In this document: positions 27,024 to 37,000 of the stretch, piece after piece
Position numbering within the stretch: position 1 is the stretch's first letter
Layout of the letters: the number at the start of each line of letters is the position of its first letter
Origin: F1-60-MAGs104 sp964355975
GTDB taxonomy: Bacteria > Planctomycetota > Phycisphaerae > Phycisphaerales > SM1A02
Length of the DNA: 64,000 nt
Reading direction: 5' to 3'
NCBI GenBank assembly: GCA_964355975.1
Contig: CAYHFW010000002.1
Span: 62,001 to 126,000, forward strand
Position numbers and translations under genes: made by a program
Notes under the pieces: generated by a model
What the model was told of the DNA's origin: nothing
What the model saw: the letters and a program-made list of their open reading frames with translations, nothing else
Databases searched by the model: none

Positions 27024-28588
27024 CCGCGACCATGAGTGCATTGCATCCGCTGCTTCAGACGCTCGGCATCGCGAATCATCCGCTCGTTACGGCTCCACAG
27101 AGTGGCGACAAGTCGATCGTCACGTCGGTGAATCCCGCAACAGGACAGGCGATTGCTGCCGTGCGATTGCAATCAACGGCTGACCTCGATGCGACTGTTG
27201 CCCGTTCGCTCGCCATCTTTCAACTCTGGCGAAATGTGCCAGCTCCCGTACGCGGCGAACTTGTTCGTCGCATTGGGAATGAGTTTCGACGGCTCAAAGA
27301 ACCACTCGGCGAACTCGTTTCGCTCGAGATGGGCAAGATCCGCGCCGAGGGACTCGGCGAAGTGCAAGAGGCAGTCGACATCGCTGACTTTGCAGTTGGA
27401 CTCTCACGCCAGCTCTACGGAAACGCGATGCACTCAGAGCGTCCGCTTCACCGGATGTACGAGCAGTGGCATCCACTGGGCTGCGTTGGAATCATCTCTG
27501 CATTCAATTTTCCATGCGCCGTCTGGGCGTGGAACGCATTCGTTGCCGCGGCATGTGGAGACACTTGCCTGTGGAAACCAAGCCTGATCACACCACTCGT
27601 CGCGATTGCGTCGAACGAAATCGCCCGTCGCGTCATGCGCGAGCAAGATCTCTTTCGCCCCGCGAATCTCGACCCTGCGGATGTTTTCACACTCATCATT
27701 GGCACCGACCAAGATGTCGGCGAACCGATGCTCGCAGACCGTCGCATTCCACTCATCAGTGCGACGGGTTCATGCCGCATGGGACGACGCGTTGCGCAAG
27801 TTGTTGGCGCACGCCTCGGCCGCACGCTGCTCGAACTCGGCGGGAACAACGCGATCATCGTCCAAGCAGATGCCGACCTCAATCTCGTCACGCGCGCGGT
27901 GCTCTTTGGAGCCGTCGGAACTGCGGGCCAGCGCTGCACCACAACGCGGCGACTGCTCGTGCACGAGTCAGTCGTTGACCAACTCACGACCTGCCTCGCC
28001 CGCTCGTACGCATCCATTCCAATTGGTGATCCCCTCAGTGCAAACACATTGATGGGACCCCTCGTCGACGCGCGCTCAGTCGCCGCAATGCGCAGTGCGA
28101 TCGAACATGCGGTCGCGCAAGGTTGCACGGTGGTTTGCGGAGGCACTGCGGGCATCGACCGACACTCTGTCCGTCCAGGCTTTTTCGTCGAGCCAACAAT
28201 CCTGCGCGTTCCTGCGGGCACGATCCCTCAGATCACCCGCGAAGAGACTTTTGCGCCGATTCTCTACATCTTCTCAGTCGCTTCACTCGACGAAGCGATC
28301 GAGATTCAAAATGGTGTCGATCAAGGGCTCTCGAGCGCGATCTTCACCGACAGCGTGCGCGCGGCCGAGAAATTTCTCGCTGCATCGGGCAGCGACTGCG
28401 GAATTGCCAACGTCAACATCGGAACGAGCGGCGCTGAAATCGGCGGCGCATTCGGCGGCGAGAAGGACACAGGCGGCGGGCGCGAATCTGGCTCGGACTC
28501 TTGGAAGGCCTACATGCGCCGACAAACTTGCACGATCAATTGGGGAGGCGAACTTCCCCTCGCGCAAGGCATCCGCTTCGGAGAGTGA
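27020..28588 (+). CDS. ALDH7-type aldehyde dehydrogenase (probable aminoadipate-semialdehyde dehydrogenase)
   Basis: A 522-residue NAD(P)-dependent aldehyde dehydrogenase. The catalytic Cys306 lies in GQRCTTTRRL and the general-base Glu272 in LLELGGNNAII. Together with SAFNFPCAVWAWN and CLWKPS these are typical of the ALDH7 (antiquitin) family, which oxidises alpha-aminoadipate semialdehyde (piperideine-6-carboxylate) in lysine breakdown. The C-terminal GGAFGGEKDTGGGRESGSD is also family-typical. The start overlaps the cyclophilin stop by 4 nt, and a CoA-transferase subunit follows 2 nt after the stop, so a catabolic role for amino acids is plausible. Substrate assignment is by family only. 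Confidence 0.9.
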   Translation: MTATMSALHPLLQTLGIANHPLVTAPQSGDKSIVTSVNPATGQAIAAVRLQSTADLDATVARSLAIFQLWRNVPAPVRGELVRRIGNEFRRLKEPLGELVSLEMGKIRAEGLGEVQEAVDIADFAVGLSRQLYGNAMHSERPLHRMYEQWHPLGCVGIISAFNFPCAVWAWNAFVAAACGDTCLWKPSLITPLVAIASNEIARRVMREQDLFRPANLDPADVFTLIIGTDQDVGEPMLADRRIPLISATGSCRMGRRVAQVVGARLGRTLLELGGNNAIIVQADADLNLVTRAVLFGAVGTAGQRCTTTRRLLVHESVVDQLTTCLARSYASIPIGDPLSANTLMGPLVDARSVAAMRSAIEHAVAQGCTVVCGGTAGIDRHSVRPGFFVEPTILRVPAGTIPQITREETFAPILYIFSVASLDEAIEIQNGVDQGLSSAIFTDSVRAAEKFLAASGSDCGIANVNIGTSGAEIGGAFGGEKDTGGGRESGSDSWKAYMRRQTCTINWGGELPLAQGIRFGE

Positions 28589-28590
28589 CC

Positions 28591-29268
28591 ATGCCCCTCG
28601 ACCGCAATCAACTCGCTCAACGCGCCGCGCGCGAATTGCAAGATGGCTTCTATGTCAATCTGGGCATTGGCATCCCAACGCTTGTTGCGAATCATGTTCC
28701 CGCGGGCATGACTGTCTGGCTGCAATCCGAAAATGGGATGCTCGGAATGGGTGCGTTCCCAACTGAAGATGAAGTCGACGCTGATCTCATCAATGCTGGC
28801 AAGCAGACAGTCACCGGTGTCGCTGGGCATTCTTTTTTTTCGAGCGCCGACAGTTTTGCGATGATCCGAGGCGGGCATATCGATCTCGCGATCTTGGGGG
28901 CGATGGAAGTCTCGCAAGAGGGCGACCTCGCAAACTGGATGATTCCCGGAAAACTCGTCAAGGGGATGGGCGGTGCGATGGACCTCGTTGCCGGGGTCAA
29001 GCGTCGAATCGTCGTGATGGAACACGCCAACAAGCGCGGCGATGCAAAGATCATCCCGCAGTGCACCCTGCCCCTCACCGGAAAACGGTCTGTGGACATG
29101 CTGATCACCGACCTTTGCGTTATGACCATGGACCCCAAACGCCAGCGCTTCGTGCTCTGCGAGATCGCTCCTGGGGTCACAATTGACGATGTTCGCGCAC
29201 GAACGACCGCAGAGTTCTTCGTCTCACCGACCCTGAGCGAAATCGCGTTCGCTGCCTCGAGCCGATAA
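28591..29268 (+). CDS. scoB: 3-oxoacid CoA-transferase subunit B
   Basis: A 225-residue beta subunit of a family I CoA-transferase (succinyl-CoA:3-ketoacid type). The catalytic Glu is Glu47 in SENGMLGMG. NLGIGIPTLVANHVP near the start, GGHIDLAILGAMEVS and GGAMDLVAGVKR are family signatures. The enzyme moves CoA between acids, for example in acetoacetate use. The alpha subunit, needed for the active heterodimer, normally lies immediately upstream; here that position holds an aldehyde dehydrogenase, and no alpha subunit is in the window. The start 2 nt after the dehydrogenase stop indicates one operon. The precise acid substrate is unknown; atoA is an equally valid name. Confidence 0.93.
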   Translation: MPLDRNQLAQRAARELQDGFYVNLGIGIPTLVANHVPAGMTVWLQSENGMLGMGAFPTEDEVDADLINAGKQTVTGVAGHSFFSSADSFAMIRGGHIDLAILGAMEVSQEGDLANWMIPGKLVKGMGGAMDLVAGVKRRIVVMEHANKRGDAKIIPQCTLPLTGKRSVDMLITDLCVMTMDPKRQRFVLCEIAPGVTIDDVRARTTAEFFVSPTLSEIAFAASSR

Positions 29269-29346
29269 CGACGTTTGCGCGAGATTGCGCCCTTTCGCCC
29301 AGAATCGAGAAAAACACCCACCCAAAGTTGACTTCTCGGTAGATCA

Positions 29347-32300
29347 GTGCATCCTGAACCGAGGAGTTTGCTTGTTGTGATGCGTTCTGGGTCGAACTTC
29401 CGTTGGGCGGATGCGCTTTCCTGCTCTGGGCTCTGCTGCTCACTCGCGGTTGCGCTGTCGCTCGCGATCACCCTCGAGGTGAGTGCCCGTCAATCGACGA
29501 CCGACTGCAACAACAACGGAATCGCCGATCCCCAAGACATCGCAAGTGGGTACTCGCAAGACTGCAATGCCAACGGCGTGCCTGACGAGTGTGAGAACGA
29601 CACGGTCACGGCAACAACGGGCGACATGGGCGCGTTCTATTGGCAGCACAACGCGACAGGCATTCTTCCGGCAATGCGCGAATCAACGACGCCCGTTGTC
29701 ATTCGCATCTCGGCGCGCGGCGATCTCGATGCTCCGACCGAATTCATCACAGTCAAACTCAACGGCCTCTCGATCGGCAATTTCTTCGTGCAGGATGGCG
29801 ACGATTGTGATGAGACCAATGTCAAACTCGTAACGATTGGGTCGACGCTCTGGAGCACAATTCTCGCAGCGGGCTCAACCGACGTCGCTGTGCAAATCGT
29901 CGCCTCGCCACTCGTCGACGAAGATTGCATCGTTCCACCGCGCGATCCACTGCCCGGCACCTCTGAAGTTTCCGTCTCGTACGGAGGCGCCAACTACGAC
30001 TGCAATGGCAACGGCACTGCTGATATCTGCGACATCGCTGGCGGCGCAGCCGATTGCAACAACAATCACAAACTTGACCAGTGTGAGATCGCGAGTGGGC
30101 AAGCAAACGATTGCGATAAGAATGGCGTTCCCGACGAGTGCGATCCCGACTCAGACAATGATGGCACGATCGACGGATGCGACGGCTGCCCACTCGATCC
30201 ACTCAAGATTGTGCCTGGAATCTGCGGTTGCGGCGTTGCCGACACCGACACCGACCGCGATGGAACCGTTGATTGCAAGGATGGCTGCCCACTCGACCCA
30301 CTCAAGATTGCCCCAGGAATCTGTGGTTGCGGCGTCGCAGACACTGACACCGACAACGACGGCACACCAAACTGCATCGATCAGTGCCCACTCGACCCGC
30401 TCAAGATTGTTCCTGGAATCTGCGGCTGCGGAGTCGCCGACACTGACACCGACGGCGATGGCGCTGCCGACTGCATCGATGGATGCCCCGCCGACCCACT
30501 GAAGATCGTCCCAGGAATCTGCGGTTGCGGCGTTGCCGATACTGACACCGACGGCGATGGCACTGCCGACTGCAACGACAACTGCCCAACGACCGTAAAT
30601 CCAGATCAACTCGATTGCAATGGCAATGAGATCGGCGACATCTGCGAAGATTTCGTCGATTGCAATGGCAACTCGATTCCTGATTCGTGCGACATCGCAA
30701 GTGGCGCGAGCGCCGACACGAACTCCGATGGCATCCCCGACGAGTGCGCACTCGATTGCAATGACAACTCGATCGTCGATGTCATCGACATCGCCAACGG
30801 AACATCGCAAGACTGCAACAAGAATCACGTTCCCGACGAGTGCGAGGACGACAGCGTCGCGGCGACGACGGGCGACATGGGCGCCTTCTATTGGCAGCAC
30901 AACGCAACTGGAGTCCTCCCTTCGATGCGTCCATCGACGACCCCCGTTGTCGTTCGCATCTCGGCGCGCGGCGATCTCGATGCTCCAACTGAGTTCATCA
31001 CCGTCAAACTCAACGGTCTCTCGATCGGCAACTTCTTCGTCCAAGATGGCGTCGATTGCGATGAGACCAACGTCCAGGTTGTGACCATCGGATCGACTCT
31101 CTGGAACACAATCCTCGCAGCGGGTTCGAGCGAGGTTGCAGTGCAAATCGTCGCCTCGCCACTCGTTGATCAAGATTGTGTCGTACCTCCGCGCGCCCCA
31201 CTCCCTGGCACCTCTGAAGTTTCAGTGAGTTACGGCGGAGTCGACTACGACTGCAACGGCAACGGCATCGCAGACATCTGTGACATTGCCGACGGTGCAC
31301 CCGATTGCAACCAGAACAACAAGATCGATCAGTGCGAGCTTGCCGCTGGACTCGCTCAAGATTGCGACAAGAACGGTATTCCCGACGAGTGCGAAGTTGA
31401 CACCGACGACGACGGATTGATCGACGCGTGCGATGGATGCCCGACTGATCCGCTCAAGATCGAGCCTGGCCAGTGTGGCTGCGGCACGCCAGAGACTGAC
31501 ACCGATATCGACGGCACCGCCGACTGCAACGACCTCTGCCCAACCGATCCGCTCAAGATTGCCCCAGGAATCTGCGGATGCGGCGTCGCAGACACAGACT
31601 CCGACAACGACGGCACACCAAACTGCAACGATCANNNNNNNNNNNNNNNNNNNNNNNNNNNNNNNNNNNNNNNNNNNNNNNNNNNNNNNNNNNNNNNNNN
31701 NNNNNNNNNNNNNNNNNNNNNNNNNNNNNNNNNNGCGGCGTCGCAGACACAGACTCCGACAACGACGGCACACCAAACTGCAACGATCAATGCCCAACCG
31801 ATCCACTCAAGATTGCCCCAGGCATCTGCGGTTGCGGTGTTGCCGACACAGACTCTGACAACGACGGCACACCAGATTGCAACGATCAGTGCCCACTCGA
31901 TCCACTCAAGATTGCCCCAGGAATCTGCGGATGCGGCGTTGCAGACACTGACACCGACAACGACGGCACACCAGATTGCAACGATCAGTGCCCACTCGAT
32001 CCACTCAAGATTGTGCCCGGGATCTGCGGTTGCGGCGTCGCAGACACAGACTCTGACAACGACGGCACACCAAACTGCAACGATCAGTGCCCACTCGATC
32101 CACTCAAGATCGCCCCAGGAATCTGCGGTTGCGGTGTTGCAGACACAGACTCTGACAACGACGGCACTCCAAATTGCAACGATCAGTGCCCACTCGATCC
32201 ACTCAAGATCGCACCAGGAATCTGCGGCTGCGGCGTGGCCGACACAGACTCTGACAGCGACGGCACACCAGATTGCAACGATCAGTGCCCAACCGATCCG

Positions 32301-33782
32301 CTCAAGACCGCCCCTGGAATCTGCGGATGCGGCGTCGCAGACACTGACACTGACAACGACGGCGTTGCCGATTGCCTCGACAACTGTCCAACGACCGCAA
32401 ATCCAGATCAGCTCGATTGCAATGGCAATGAGATCGGCGACATCTGCGAAGATTTCGTCGATTGCAATGGCAACTCGATTCCTGATTCGTGCGACATCGC
32501 AAGTGGCGCGAGCGCCGACACGAACTCCGATGGCATCCCCGACGAGTGCGCACTCGATTGCAATGACAACGGCGTCGTCGACGTGATTGATATCGCAGCA
32601 GGCATTTCAACCGACTGCAACGACAACGATGTGCCCGATGAATGCGAAGACGACTCTGTTGACGCCGCGACTGGCGACATGGGCGCCTTCTATTGGCAGC
32701 ATCCAGCAACGGGCGAGCTCGCTGGCAGGCGCTACGCCACGACGAGTGTCACGGTGCGCATCACCGCTGTCGGCGATCTCGACGCCCCCACCGAATACAT
32801 CACTCTTCGCCTGAATAACCGCATTATTGGCAACTTCTTCGCTCAAGATGATGTCGCGTGCGGCGAGACCAGCACCGCAACGATCACACTCGGCTCGACC
32901 CTCTGGAATGAAATCGTGGCGGCTGGCGCAGGCTCAACCATGGCGGTCAAAGTCACTGCATCGCAACTTGTCGAACCGAACTGCGGCCTGTCGCCAACAG
33001 ATCCCATCATCGGATCGTGCGAAGTCTCAGTCACCTTTGGTGGCGTGAATTACGACTGCAACGGAAATGGAATCCCCGACATCTGCGACATCAGCGATGG
33101 TGCGCCAGATTGCAACGGCAACGGAAAACTTGACAGTTGCGAGATCGCCGCAGGACTTGAACAGGACTGCAATTCCAACGCGATTCCAGACTCGTGCGAC
33201 CTCGCAAACGGAACGAGTCACGACGTCGACAGCAACGGGGTTCCAGACGAATGCAAGAGTGACTGCAACGCAAACGGTCTGCCAGATGCCTGGGAGATTC
33301 TCACGGGTCTCGTTCCCGATTGCAACGCAAATGCGATTCCTGACTCATGCGATATCGCGACTGGCGCAAGCAACGATGTCGATCAAGATTCAATTCCTGA
33401 CGAGTGCCAAGAGGACTGCAACACAAACGGCCTGCCCGACGCATATGAGATCGCGCACGCTCTCACGCCAGACTGCAACTCGAACAAGGTCCCCGACGCA
33501 TGCGACATCAATGCGGGCTCGTCTGAGGATTGCAACACCAATGAGATTCCTGACGAGTGCGATATCGCCAATGGGGATGACGACAAGGACGGCGACGGCA
33601 TTCCCGACTCCTGCGAGTACGCCGTGGGAGATTTCAATCTCGATGGGATTATCGGCGCGATCGACCTGATGGTGCTCTTCTCGGCATGGGGGCTCACCGA
33701 TGTCCCGGTGATCGATATCAATGGCGACGGCATCGTGAATGCACCAGACATGACCTACATCTTGTCGAACTGGTCGCAGTGA
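29347..33782 (+). CDS. Giant secreted Cys-rich calcium-repeat protein with dockerin-like C-terminus (interrupted by scaffold gap)
   Basis: One gene broken only by a run of 100 Ns at 31635-31734; the frame before and after the gap differs (see findings). The likely start is at or near 29380 (MRSGSNFRW), followed by a signal sequence (LAVALSLAITLEVSA). Architecture: short D-C-N-x-N-G repeats; three copies of a roughly 130-residue module starting with GDMGAFYW (29605-30003, 30856-31254, 32659-33060); two arrays of 33-residue units of the form DPLKIxPGICGCGVADTDxDxDG, resembling thrombospondin type 3 calcium loops; then DCNxNxIPDSCDIA repeats. The C-terminus has two EF-hand-like dockerin segments (DFNLDGIIGAIDLMVLFSAWG and DINGDGIVNAPDM). 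It is a surface or extracellular protein, probably calcium-stabilised. Ligand unknown. Confidence 0.85.
30610..30768 (+). repeat. 159-bp direct repeat, copy 1
   Basis: Identical base for base to 32412-32570 by reading both copies. It encodes the segment running from LDCNGNEIGDICEDF to ALDCNDN in the giant protein. The bases outside it diverge. Confidence 0.9.
31635..31734. other. Assembly gap (100 Ns) inside the tandem repeat
   Basis: Exactly 100 Ns, the conventional placeholder for a gap of unknown size. It interrupts a 99-bp tandem repeat, where short-read assembly is expected to fail. The coding frame shifts across it, so 100 is not the true length. Confidence 0.98.
32412..32570 (+). repeat. 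159-bp direct repeat, copy 2
   Basis: Identical to copy 1 at 30610-30768, with about 1.64 kb between the copies in the assembled sequence. Both copies come directly after a 99-bp repeat array and before a GDMGAFYW module, so a whole array-linker-module block appears to have been duplicated. Confidence 0.9.
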
Positions 33783-34037
33783 CAAGGCTGGCGCACTTGG
33801 CGCCGCAATGAACCTGCCGCCGTCGAAAAACTGCACTATAATTTCAATCGCGACAATCACTTACGGGTCTGGGCGAGATCAGTTTTGTGGCAATATCCGG
33901 TAACACAAACCCGTTTTTCTTTGAATTTTCTCAAGTTTCATTTGTGATTCCAACATCTTGGTGTAGTTTCGGTTGAGTAGGTTTGGGGTTCTGGGCTAGT
34001 TCCGTTGGGTTGATTATTTGTAAAACGAGGCAAAAAC
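33783..34037. other. 255-bp intergenic region between the two giant genes
   Basis: This stretch is more AT-rich than its surroundings, especially 33910-33950. A short hairpin (GGCGC, loop ACTTG, GCGCC; 33790-33804) follows the upstream stop but has no T-tract, so it is not a convincing terminator. A perfect TATAAT lies at 33837-33842. No ORF of interest is seen. Confidence 0.6.
33837..33842 (+). promoter_or_regulatory. Perfect -10 hexamer upstream of the second giant gene
   Basis: TATAAT about 195 nt before the ATG at 34038. The -35 position 17 nt upstream reads CTGCCG, a poor match, so this is only a candidate. If real it would leave a 5' leader of nearly 190 nt. Confidence 0.3.
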
Positions 34038-37000
34038 ATGACTATTTCACATCGATTCTCATCGTCGGCGGTTGCTGCATTCTGTTGCTCGGCACTCCTG
34101 CAAACAGGTGCATTCGCGAGCGGTGACCTCGTCGGCGTGGGCGCTGGAGCGCTTACCAACCCCAACACGCCTCCGCACTACGGGCAGTCCTCGGTCCCCC
34201 CGGGCGTGAACTTCGATTCGGTCTCGGCTGGCGATGGGCACAGCCTTGCCATTCGTGCTGACGGCACCGTGGTTGGATGGGGTCGCAACACAGAAGGTCA
34301 ATGCAGCGCGCCAAGCGGAGCGTACGAGGCAGTCACTGCCGGAGGCTTCTTCTCGCTTGGCCTGCGTGCTGACGGTTCAGTCGCTGGATGGGGTTCGAAT
34401 GGCTCTGGGCAGCTCAATGTGCCCGCAGGAACCTTCGTTCAAATCTCCGCTGGCGAGGCGCATGCCGCCGGTGTGAAGAGCGATGGAACGATCGCCTGCT
34501 GGGGAGCAAACACCTGGGGTCAAGCAAACGGACAAACTGGCACCTTCACGCAAATCGAAGCCGGTGGTCACCACACCCTCGCACTGCGCACCAACGGCAC
34601 ACTCAAGGGATGGGGAAACAACGCACGCGGACAGACGACAGTTCCAGCGGGCACCTTCACTCAGATCGATGCAGGCTTTGAGCATTCGGCCGGCTTGCGC
34701 GCCGATGGAACCGCACTCTGCTGGGGATTGAACGGCAATGGACAGTGCACTGTTCCTGCTGGCAACTACCGCGACATCGCGACTGGCCGCTACCACACCG
34801 TCGGACTCCGCACTGATGGCTCTGCGGTTGCCTGGGGCGCAGGCGCGACTCCAGTTCCTCCTGCGTCCGACCCAAACTACGGACAGTCGGTCGTTCCTGT
34901 CGCCCCCGCTGACCACGCATACAGCGCGGTTTCGGCAGGTGGTTACCACTCGCTTCTCGTTCGCGTGAACGATTGCAATGAGAACGGCTTTGACGATTCG
35001 CTCGACATTGCGGGCGGCACCCCTGATTGCAACGAGAACGGCATTCCCGATTCATGCGACACCGATTCTGACGGCGACGGATCGATCGACGACTGCGAAT
35101 TGTGCGACAACGATCCGCTGAAGACCGAACCAGGCATCTGTGGTTGCGGCACCGCCGACACTGACACAGATTCAGACGGCATCGCTGACTGCAATGACAA
35201 TTGCGACATAATTGCGAATCCAGGCCAAGAGGATTGCAACGCAAACGGCGTCGGAGATCTCTGCGACATCGCAGCCGGAACCTCGCCTGACTGCAACGGC
35301 AACAGCATTCCTGATTCGTGCGATATCGCGAGCGGATTCTCAGTGGACTGCAACACCAACGGCATCCCAGACACATGCGATCTTGCCACTGGAACCCCCG
35401 ACTGCAACAGCAACGGCGTTCCAGACTCGTGCGATATTGTGGGCGGAGCAGCGGATTGCGATGCTGACGGCGTTCCTGACTCGTGCGAGACGGACACCGA
35501 TGGCGACGGTGCGATCGATGACTGCGAAGAGTGCGACAACGATCCAACCAAGACGACTCCTGGCATCTGTGGTTGCGGCACCCCCGACACCGACACAGAT
35601 TCAGACGGCATCGCTGATTGCCATGACAATTGCGACAACATCGCAAATCCAGGCCAAGAGGATTGCAACAACAACGGCATTGGAGATCTTTGCGACATTG
35701 CAAGCGGATACTCCACCGACTGCAACCTCAACCACATTCCCGACACCTGCGACACCGATACTGACGGCGACGGCGCAATTGATGACTGCGAAGAGTGCGA
35801 CAACGATCCGCTGAAGACGACACCAGGCATCTGCGGTTGCGGCACTCCCGACACCGACACAGATTCAGACGGCATTGCCGACTGTCACGACAACTGCGAC
35901 ACGATCGCGAATCCAGGGCAAGAGGATTGCAACGCAAACGGCATCGGTGACCTCTGCGACATCGCAGACGGCACTTCTCCTGACTGCAACAGCAACGGCA
36001 TTCCTGACTCCTGCGACATTTCCGGCGGCGCATCGCTTGACTGCAACGCCAACGGTGTCCCAGACACCTGCGATCTCGCGAGCGGAACCCCCGACTGCAA
36101 CGGCAACGGCATCCCCGACTCGTGTGATATCGCAGCCGGAGCGCCAGACTGCAACAGCAACGGCATTCCCGACTCATGCGATATTGCTAGCGGCACAGCC
36201 GACTGTGATACCGACGGCATTCCTGATTCATGCGAGACGGACACCGATGGCGATGGCGCGATCGATGACTGCGAAGAGTGCGACAACGACCCAACGAAGA
36301 CTGAGCCCGGCGACTGCGGTTGCGGCACGCCCGACACCGACACAGATTCCGACGGCGTTGCTGACTGCAACGACAATTGCGACACCATCGCGAATCCTGG
36401 TCAAGAGGATTGCAACGGCAACGGCGTTGGCGATCTTTGCGACATCGCAGCCGGCACTTCTCCCGACTGCAACGGCAACAACATTCCCGATTCATGCGAC
36501 ACCGACACCGACGGCGACGGTGCGATCGATGACTGCGAATTGTGCGACAACGATCCCGCAAAGACTGAGCCTGGCATCTGTGGTTGCGGTGTTCCAGACA
36601 TCGATACCGACACTGACGGCACTATGGACTGTGAAGATGGTTGCCCAACCGACCCAGACAAGACCGAGCCTGGCATCTGTGGTTGCGGCGTTCCAGACAC
36701 TGACACAGATTCCGATGGCGTCGCCGATTGTTTCGACAACTGCGACACCCTCGCAAATCCAAACCAAGAGGACTGCAACGGCAACGGAACTGGCGACGTC
36801 TGCGACATCGCCGGTGGCTCTGCGCTCGACTGCAACAGCAATGGCATTCCAGACTCGTGCGACATTTCCAACGGCACATCGCTTGATTGCAACGCCAACG
36901 GAGTTCCAGATACATGCGACCTCACGAGCGGTTTCGCTGTTGACTGCAACGGAAACGGCGTGCCAGACACATGCGACTTGGCCGATGGCAGTGCGCTCGA

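Larger units (their letters stand above)
30178..32379 (+). repeat. 99-bp tandem repeat arrays encoding Cys/Asp 33-residue units
   Basis: Two arrays of in-frame 99-bp units: four units at about 30178-30572, then an array from about 31429 to 32379 interrupted by the N gap. After the gap, six nearly identical units follow each other. Each encodes the pattern C-x-D-x-C-P-x-D-P-L-K-I-x-P-G-I-C-G-C-G-V-A-D-T-D. High nucleotide identity between adjacent units suggests recent expansion. Confidence 0.9.

Noticed and set aside
31578..31800. A real frameshift or split gene at the N run
   Set aside because: The frame change is explained by the arbitrary 100-N length; the repeat register requires a different gap size.
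30178..32379. CRISPR-like array
   Set aside because: The 99-bp units are tandem, without unique spacers, and remain in one coding frame.
33790..33804. Terminator after the first giant gene
   Set aside because: The 5-bp stem is short and no T-tract follows.
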